Assembly: GCA_929113105.1 (NCBI GenBank)
Contig: OV816026.1
Location: 77,072,004-77,136,003 of the forward strand
From: Agrypnus murinus
Taxonomy: Eukaryota > Arthropoda > Insecta > Coleoptera > Elateridae
Direction of reading: 5' to 3'
DNA length: 64,000 bases
The position numbers and the translations under genes are program-made. Shown here piece by piece: positions 57,217-64,000 of this stretch. Below the pieces are notes generated by a model. That model was not told the origin of the DNA. It searched no databases and saw nothing but the letters and a program-made list of their open reading frames with translations. The first letter of the stretch is position 1. Each line of letters begins with the position of its first letter.

Positions 57217-58701
57217 CAGTGGCGTGCGGTCCATGGAAGCAATGGAAGCAATGCTTCCCTTAAGAATTTATTAAAAATAAAAACCAATGCTAACAAAAAT
57301 ATTTTTATAAAATTATGGTTATTGTAATATTTAATCAACTTAAATTCAATATCAATTCCGTAGAGCAAAAAGTACAATTAAGAGTACTATTTTAAATTAG
57401 GCTCATTAAACTGGCGCGGAAAGGTAATACCGATTCAAATATGTTACATACACTGCATATAAGCACTGATTCCGTTGCTTACTGCTCTTCTCTTCGCCGA
57501 GTCCATGCCATCGTTAGCGGGCGAGGTCATACGGTTGACATCGTATAAGATCGTTATTTTTAGTGTGCTCCGTGCCCAAATGTTTATTATTTATTATAAT
57601 TTGGCTATTTGTTCGATTTTAGTGTTTGTTAAATGTCACTTAAGTAGTGTAAATCTGTGAATGAGATTGTATTTTGAAACATTTTATTATTTCAATTTAT
57701 AATAACTGGAACTTTTTTAAAGACAAATAATTCTATATAGTTTGCTCTGTATGCAAATTTAAAATTGCATTATCGCCACGACTACAAATTCTGCTGCTTC
57801 GGTGGAAGGTTCGAGTACTTCCGTTACATTCGAATCGCGACGATTTTGTCGTTCAGTTTGTAATATAAAGAATTTTCTGCATACAGTTTTGAAGAGAAAT
57901 TAGAAATTGTAGATAAACTTTTAGATTTTTTCTTTGATTCTTGAGTTCATAAATGAAAGGAGTAAAATTCTTATATTAAAATGACGTTTTGAGGGTGGAC
58001 TTTCCTCTTTATCAAATTTATTTCAGCTAAAAACAAATTTAAAAATATATTATAAAATCTTATATGTAAATCACAAAAACAATAAACATTAAAAATTACC
58101 AAAAGTACGTACTATAGAGGCTCATTATTGTATTATATTGTAATATTATTATTTATTTTTTTCATATCTATTTTTATTGGTTGAACAATAAGATGGTTAG
58201 TTTTGTCATTTGGACGAGCAAGGAAGGAATATAGTTCAGGTTTATTTTGTGAGAATGTTATCGTTTGTAAAAATTTAAGGTAGGAGGAAATAATTATTGT
58301 TGGACTGAAGTACTGGTTATTTTATAAGTATTACAGAAATTGGCAGAGAATCAACAATTCAACAAATATAGTTCAAGAAAAAACGATCAATTATTAGCAA
58401 TTGTTGAAAAATGCAGATCAAAACCAGAACTTTAAAATTTAATAACAAAGATTAAAACCTGCACCAGATATTTTGCTAAAAAATGACCGGAAAATCGAGT
58501 TGCATTCTAAATAAATAGTAGTACTTTTTTAAAATAAAGAATATTAGTCAACAAATTCCCTAAGTATAAAGTGTAAAAGTCTTTCTTTGAAAAACTTTTA
58601 AGCTTTAATGATTACAACACTGTTTTTTATATTGTACCTAGGTATATTAAAATCAAAATCGTGGTTGCTTCCCTAGCCTAAATTCTCACCGCACGCCACT
58701 G
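57217..58701. mobile_element. Non-autonomous hAT element, copy B (1485 bp)
   Basis: Ends CAGTGGCGTGCGGT and ACCGCACGCCACTG, with a perfect 8-bp duplication CTAAAAGG at 57209-57216 and 58702-58709. Same orientation as copy A, with internal indels. It lies in intron 1 of the DUF4806-like gene. Short minus- or plus-strand frames inside it are not genes. Confidence 0.9.
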
Positions 58702-59802
58702 CTAAAAGGTCTGTATGTGCAGGATGTTATGACATGATATTGCGAACATAAAAAAAATATAAGACACCCTACACATCAAACTCTCACTAATAATATCATT
58801 GTGCATTGATTTTTTGAGTAAGATTTCTGCAACGTTGCAGAAAGTAAAATTTACAAAAAGAATTAATCCTCGAAGGCAAATTCAGTATCATACGACATAT
58901 ACGGCAAAATAAGCATAAAACACTTGTTTTTACACCAATGAACGATTTCTGAAAAGATTTCCACTTTTTAATTTATTTCAGGTAACATACATAGATTTTC
59001 AAAAAAACTGCTGGTTGCCATAAACGCTATCCAAAGAGTTTTTCTATTGACTTACTTACTTACTTACTATTGTACAGTGATATTCTAAAAAGTATTACTT
59101 ACAGATTTTTGCATATTTAAGGGATCTCCCAAAAACTGTTCAACTTCCAGTAGAAGTTCATTATTTTCACATAGTAAAGGTAAATTCAAGTTTTCCCATA
59201 TATTTTCTGATTTCTTCATTATGTTGTGTTTTTTATATACCTTATATTTCATTTTTCAAGTGAAGAGATTATTATTTCAGTCATGTTCAACTTTCATATA
59301 ATTTGCTTTAGATATTCTGAAAATAATAATAAATCCTTATTACTTAACAATCTAAAATACTATAATACTGATGGTGTGTTACTCATTCAACTATTTATTA
59401 CCGTTATTACTGCACAATAATAATAATAAACGAATGAAAGGAATGTGATAAAATATTAATAATCACCCTTGCACTTCACACTATTTACTAAAAACACATA
59501 ACGTAAAAGACTGATTAAATAGATGTTAAAAAAGCATATATAAATAATTGGTTCAAACAGAAACTGCAAGAACAACGATGAGAACAAATACCGAACAACC
59601 GAAAACCAAATGGCGGCTTATAATGGCTTTACGGGGATTTACTGTTGGCACTGTGTTTGCGTAGTACGTCTTTTATGACCCGTGCATACTGAGGTTACAC
59701 ACATGCTGTCTCATTTTTATATTAGCGGAGAAATTTAAATAGCTGTATTAATTAAAAAGAAAATATTTTTAATGAGTTTATGATGGTATGAACGTATGAA
59801 AT

Positions 59803-59890
59803 ATATAATAATAATTGCTACAACCCATAACCAGGAAACCAGGCCCCAGAAGGTATAAGCTTGTGCGGGAGGGAGGGGGCGATTATTATT
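59803..59890 (-). repeat. Second copy of the short conserved microsatellite-flanked block
   Basis: Inverse of 45770-45885: (TAA)n, TTGCTACAACCCATAACC, then GGCCCCAGAAG and TGTGCGGGAGGGAGGGGGCG, then (ATT)n. A duplicated AGGAAACC insert distinguishes it. Confidence 0.65.
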
Positions 59891-60175
59891 ATTATATTAA
59901 TATACTTTAGTATATTAAAGAGTATTCCATAAAGTACAGAAAATATAATTAATTTAAAACACGGGAGAAGCAATTTTCGGATATTCGAACTATATTAGAA
60001 CTACATAATGTAGTATTTAATAACAATAAGAAAAATGTGTATTCATAGAGGTCCTTGTTAAGCTCTTAAAATTATATGTACATGTAACAGATTATTCTTA
60101 AAAAAAGATCCTTATCTGAAGTTCAGACCGGTTTTTTTATGACTTTGAAGTCACGGGCCTACCATGATCTAAACT

Positions 60176-60940
60176 GAACGTCCAGTGGACATCTTTTGTT
60201 AAAATAGATTTCTAGAATAATTGTTAATCTTCATCTACAAATGGTTTGTTTGTAATCATTTTGTAGTTCCTATTAGAACGATTATGGACCCAAATCGAAC
60301 GTCCGCCGGACATGTTTTGTTGTGCTTCTGTAAAACGTTCCCCTATGAACGTCCTTTTATGGACCCAAACCAATCGTTCGCTGGACGTCTTATGCTGTAT
60401 TTCTGAAAAACGTTCTCGTGTGCACGTCCGCCAGATGTCTGTACTATGTCCTAGGACTCAAGGGCCTGTTATGGTCCCAAAACAAACGTCCGTTGGACGT
60501 CTATTGTTGTACTTCTGAAAAACGTCTGCGTGTGAACGTCCGCCAAATGTCCGTATCTTGTCCTGGGATTAAGGGCTTAACTGTGGACCCAAAACAAACG
60601 TCCGCTGGACATCTTATGCTGTACTTCTGAAAAACGTCCTCAAGTAAACGTCCGCCAGACGTCCGTATCATGTTCTGGGATTCAAGGACCTACTATGGGC
60701 CCAAAACGAACGTCCGCTGGACGTCTGTTGTTGTACTTCTGAAAAACGTCCGCGTGTGAACGTCCGCCAGACATCCTTATTATGTCCTGGGATTTAAGGT
60801 TCTACTATGGACCCAAAACAAACCTCCGCTGGACGTCTTTTGTTGTACTTCTGAAAAACGTCCTCGTGCGAGTGTCCAGCAGACGTCCACTTTACATCCT
60901 CGGACCTACAGTACCTACAATGGACCTAAAAAGAACGACC
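60176..60940. repeat. ACGTCC-rich array, right
   Basis: Units of about 120-125 bp: GGACCCAAAACAAACGTCCG, CTGGACGTCTTTTGTTGTAC, TTCTGAAAAACGTCC and a variable CGCCAGACGTCCGTAT segment recur six times between 60290 and 60920. The open plus frames (60221, 60312, 60418, 60782) are array translations, not genes. Confidence 0.8.
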
Positions 60941-61212
60941 ATCGGGCAATGTGTGCTATTAGGGATTGTTATTTAAGTTAAGTTCAGTTGTGACTGTTAT
61001 TCCATATAATTTATACATGTAGTTTGCCTGTCCATACCAATATACGAGTGTAAATAGGTAAACACTTGTGGGGTAAGACGCGACCGATATACCGCACGCT
61101 AAAATACCACGAGGAAAAAACACCGCGAGCTAAAATACCGCGAGTGTTTTAGACCTTGCCCTTGCGTATTATATATGTATTATATTGTGATAAATGATTT
61201 TATATTGAATAT

Positions 61213-61345
61213 AATAGTAATTTATTGTATAAGGGTTTTAGATAGCATTTTATTCACGCAAGAATGTTTAAACGCGAGAGCTTGCTCGAGCGTTTAATTT
61301 TATTAAGTGAATAAAATGCATCTAAAACCCGTATGCAATACAATG
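61213..61345. repeat. 133-bp palindrome
   Basis: ATTGTATAAGGGTTTTAGAT at the left pairs with the right end (ATCTAAAACCCGTATGCAATACAAT as two blocks), then GCATTTTATTCAC/GTGAATAAAATGC and TTTAAACGC/GCGTTTAA pair around GAGAGCTTGCTCGA. A nearly complete stem. Confidence 0.65.
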
Positions 61346-62344
61346 TTTTATCCACAATCACACTCATTTAGAATCAGAATTGCCGAATTTTATCAAAAAA
61401 TTATTTGACATTTTACTGCGACGGCGGATGTTACCTTGAAAATCATTATTCGTGTTCCATTTGTCGTAGTACCTTTGCTTTACTGGTTGCTAGTGTGTTC
61501 AACAATCATTATAATTCCATGTGCTTTATGTATAGAAACCCTAGAGTTTTATAAACCACATTATACGTTGGCAAGGAGTTCAATTATTACCTTATTATAT
61601 AGTGATTGTGGATAATAGCTATTTATGTAACAAGTACATAATGTAGGACGTTATAGACAAGCCTAGTTTATCGCCGAGCGAGCGAAGCGAGCAAGGCGTA
61701 TAAAAAGGACGAGTCTATAAGGTCCGATTATGTAAGAGTTGCATACAAAGCTTTATGTTCGATTCCTAAACTTGGCTAATTATCAAAAGAACATCAGTTT
61801 ATAAATTTGACATCTATTCTTGACAGAAGAAAATTTGACATGTAATATACAGTTGTCATACTTTATTTTACTACTATATACTTTATTTTACTACTATATA
61901 CTTTATTTTACTACTACCACTTTATTTTACGAGTACAATAATAAGCCAGTTCACTGCCGCAAAACAATACGATAAACAGTACTTTATAATGCAATCGGAC
62001 ATAAAATAATTTATTCCGACGCTTTCTGCCGTATTTGCAAATGTTTCAAGACTGGCTCAAATGCTTTTAGTGTTTTCAACAACTTGGGTGTTTTTGTTAT
62101 TTATTTTTGTAATATTTGTCGTATTTAAGCACATTAATTGTAATGTGCTTAATGTATTTAGTTGAAGGGCTGCGATATTAAATGTGGTCTGTGAAATAAG
62201 CATAAAGTAACTTTTGCTAGCAAGTTGTTTTAGAAAATAATGTTGCAGAAACCTGTCACATTAACAAACACGAACCGTATTTATTACAAATGTTCGGTCC
62301 TAACACCAAGCAATAACGTAGTATTAGTTTTATGCGTAAAAAGG
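61346..62344. other. Unannotated DNA with a 20-bp tandem repeat
   Basis: TACTTTATTTTACTACTATA is repeated three times at 61859-61918 with a partial fourth copy. A short symmetrical phrase, CGAGCGAGCGAAGCGAGCAA, lies at 61675. No gene. Confidence 0.6.
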
Positions 62345-63561
62345 GTACAAGCGTCTAGCCCCCGAGTTATCACTAAACTAATCCAAACTTAACGCATGCG
62401 TTTTGTGCAGCGTCTTGACTTCAATTCGATAGGATATGTGCAAATTAATATTAAATATATTATTAATTACAGTTCTGATTAGAAGTAGATAAATACATAA
62501 TTAACTTTTTTTAGTTAATGATTGCATATAGATTATATGAGTTAAAAAACACAAACTACCAAATCCAAATTAACGTTTTTTCAAAGAAAGAAAGAATTAA
62601 TTATCTTTTGGTTTTAATGAAAAGCGTGTTGTGACTCTTCAATCCGATAAAACATGTGTAAATAAATATTAAATATATTAATAATTATATATTTCTGTTT
62701 AGGAGTAGGTACATACTTACCTTTTTTTAAATTAATGATTGTATATACACTGTATAAATTAAAATTAACGCGTTTTCAAAGTAAAGTTACAACTTTACCT
62801 TGAAAACCATAAAACCTTGAAAAGGTAATGACTATGGTCATTACCTTTTTGTTTCAATAAAAAAAAGCTTCAGTAAACTTTAAATATTTATTAGAATGAA
62901 ATAATCAATAAAAAAGTATTTTTATCACTGCAAGTTTTTACAGTGGGAAAATCCCCTTCACTATTATTAGGCATCATTTCTATTAAGTACTAATTGCAGG
63001 GCAATGTTTCCGATATCTACACCTGTGGCTTTAGAAATTAAATTGCATCTTTTCTTCTTCTGTTTCCTACTGCAAAAACGTGCAGTGATAAAAATTATTT
63101 TTTTATTTTATCTGTACAGATTTTATTATAGGAGTTACATCGCCCTGCAATTAGCACTTAATAAAAACAATATAATTAGCGAAGGCGATTTTCCCACTGT
63201 TAAAAATATGCAATGATAAAACTTATTTTCTATTCATTATTTCATTATAATAAATAAATATTTAAAGTTTACTAAAGTTTCTTTTACTAAAACCAAAAGG
63301 TAATGACTATGACTTTCCTTGAAAAAACGTTAATTTGGATTTGGTCGTTTTTTTTAACTTATACAATCTACTATATGCAATCATTAACTGAAAAAAGTTA
63401 ATTATGTATTTATCTACTTCTAATCAGAACTGCAATTAATAATATATTTAATATTAATTTGCACATATCTTATCGAATTGAAGTCAAGACGCTGCACAAA
63501 ACGCATGCGTAACAGTTCAGGATTAGTTTAGTGATAACTCGGCGGCTAGACGCTTGTAGCA
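62345..63561. mobile_element. 1.2-kb fold-back element
   Basis: ACAAGCGTCTAGCCCCCGAG at the left and ACAAGCGTCTAGCCGCCGAG (reverse complement) at the right begin a stem running through GTTATCACTAAACTAATCC, CGCATGCGTTTTGTGCAGCG and TTTAAAGTTTACT-type text to a centre near 63060. The left arm carries a second, diverged copy of the subterminal segment (62630-62800), so it is longer than the right. The 70-aa frame at 63004-63216 lies in the centre and is not supported. Confidence 0.75.
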
Positions 63562-63888
63562 GTCCTTCGTCTGGTAGGGTTGCCGTCTGCTACTCCCCGT
63601 CCCGCTTCCGTCTTGGGCCGTGAAACTAGGTTCTCCACCCTCGAGATCGTTGAGGTCTTCACGGCATGGTGAAGATGGAATCGACAAGTTAACACGGCCT
63701 TTCCTGATCTGCCAGAGTGTCCTCACTCGACCGGCAATCCAACTGACTGACATGACAGAATCAATCTGCAACTTAGACACCAGACATAAGTAACTGCGGG
63801 AAAGCAAATTTTGTGATTTGATGATTATTTTTGAAGTTGCAGGATCGTACCTAAACCTGTAAGTTTTGTACTTAGCGCCAAGTCGCAA
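63523..63888 (-). CDS. Unknown 121-aa ORF next to the fold-back
   Basis: Open from Met at 63888 to a stop at 63523; the last 12 or so codons are fold-back TIR sequence. It is more GC-rich than the surroundings and has varied composition (VMSVSWIAGRVRTLWQIRKG, then IPSSPCREDLNDLEGGEPSF). No domain recognised. It could be the coding edge of another mobile element or a host exon. Kept because codon use and length stand out locally. Confidence 0.3.
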   Translation of the reverse strand: MRLGAKYKTYRFRYDPATSKIIIKSQNLLSRSYLCLVSKLQIDSVMSVSWIAGRVRTLWQIRKGRVNLSIPSSPCREDLNDLEGGEPSFTAQDGSGTGSSRRQPYQTKDCYKRLAAELSLN

Positions 63889-64000
63889 AATTAATATTAA
63901 TGCATGTAAATTATGACTAAGGTAAAAAGGAACAATAAAACTCTTAAACTAACTTAACACTAATGGGTACTTAGGCTTAGACACCCGCGTATCAAGCTGG

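Larger units (their letters stand above)
55958..59219 (-). pseudogene. Three-exon gene resembling DUF4806 proteins, two apparent lesions
   Basis: Exon 1 (59219-59103, 39 codons) starts at a Met and reads ENNELLLEVEQFLGDPLNMQ, then a perfect GTAAGT donor. Exon 2 (57141-56983) follows a T8-AG acceptor: TDLLSKVGRDNVNEFVKSAW then KRFLTNHDKK, a TGA, NISE, a TAG with a one-base shift, and GFKHKNFSALFMATLIK to a GTAAGT donor. Exon 3 (56082-55958) reads AALKPLLKSCTEKKIEDTFK, then RYLKRTSEVAKSEDRRTWIF and TAA. Exon 2 is 159 bp where 160 would keep phase, consistent with one lost base. The order (short acidic helix, LS..GG-like turn, FV.S..K..LT, F..L....I.GA.., IE.....L) resembles the DUF4806 domain common in arthropod multi-copy proteins; that domain's function is unknown. 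Intron 1 contains hAT copy B. Confidence 0.5.
54169..60972. mobile_element. Candidate 6.8-kb TTAA-flanked element with subterminal ACGTCC arrays
   Basis: The left end reads TTAA|ATAACATCCCTAATAGC and the right, reverse complemented, TTAA|ATAACAATCCCTAATAGC, both followed by ACAC. Just inside each end lies an array rich in ACGTCC/GGACGT (54180-55110 and 60176-60940). The interior holds a DUF4806-like spliced gene (- strand), a further exon at 55379-55451 and hAT copy B. No transposase was recognised. Against a single element: the exon at 55379-55451 may splice to exons outside. Two independent insertions of a related array repeat would also explain the layout. Confidence 0.45.

Noticed and set aside
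60221..60976. Series of 61-70-aa ORFs
   Set aside because: They follow the right array period and share no protein motif.

Overview
The window looks like AT-rich nuclear DNA from an insect (order uncertain; a beetle is plausible). Evidence: short GT-AG introns of 49-67 nt, tRNA-derived SINEs, LTR and non-LTR retroelements, Tc1/mariner, pogo, hAT and PIF/Harbinger-type DNA elements with their typical target duplications, and no bacterial gene organisation. Most of the 64 kb is transposable-element (TE) sequence, much of it nested. Host coding sequence is sparse.

Layout. 1-4100: a LINE reverse-transcriptase fragment, a broken Cys-rich arthropod ORF and empty AT-rich DNA. 4144-4496: the first two coding exons of a monocarboxylate-transporter-like (SLC16/MFS) gene on the + strand, the best host-gene candidate; its later exons were not found. 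5300-7300: Tc1/mariner-type and PIF/Harbinger-type miniature elements (MITEs). 7556-11262: a long-inverted-repeat element with a 7-bp target duplication, split by an apparently intact DNA transposon. That transposon encodes a DDE transposase with a SWIM zinc finger and one 49-nt intron. 13742-15019: a non-autonomous hAT with a perfect 8-bp duplication. 15200-21600: an old TE-type ORF cut by a pogo-like element and a hAT, the hAT itself carrying a mariner-like element. 21881-23072: another TA-flanked element.

24072-28542 (- strand): a young Ty3/gypsy element with apparently identical 268-bp LTRs, a gag frameshift, no RNase H domain and a 31-bp minisatellite. 29557-33171: a TIR element holding a Tc1/mariner (DD37E) copy with one frameshift. 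33827-42932: fold-back elements, a decayed Ty1/copia pol and two near-perfect 127-128-bp palindromes. 44088-46005: a fold-back copy and two converging SINEs. 47603-47866: two well-spliced minus-strand exons of an unrecognised gene. 48237-53173: a second hAT copy with three later insertions, two of them back to back and sharing a TTAA. 54169-60972: a candidate 6.8-kb TTAA-flanked element with ACGTCC-rich arrays at both ends, enclosing a three-exon minus-strand gene that resembles the DUF4806 family and another hAT copy. 61200-64000: palindromes, a 20-bp tandem repeat, a 1.2-kb fold-back and an unknown ORF.

The genes do not form a pathway. The window is a record of serial insertion, and the insertions can be dated relative to each other by nesting. 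Notable points are the abundance of fold-back DNA, the intact SWIM-DDE transposon, the TTAA-bounded candidate element and the compacted young gypsy. All calls come from reading the sequence; no database search was run.
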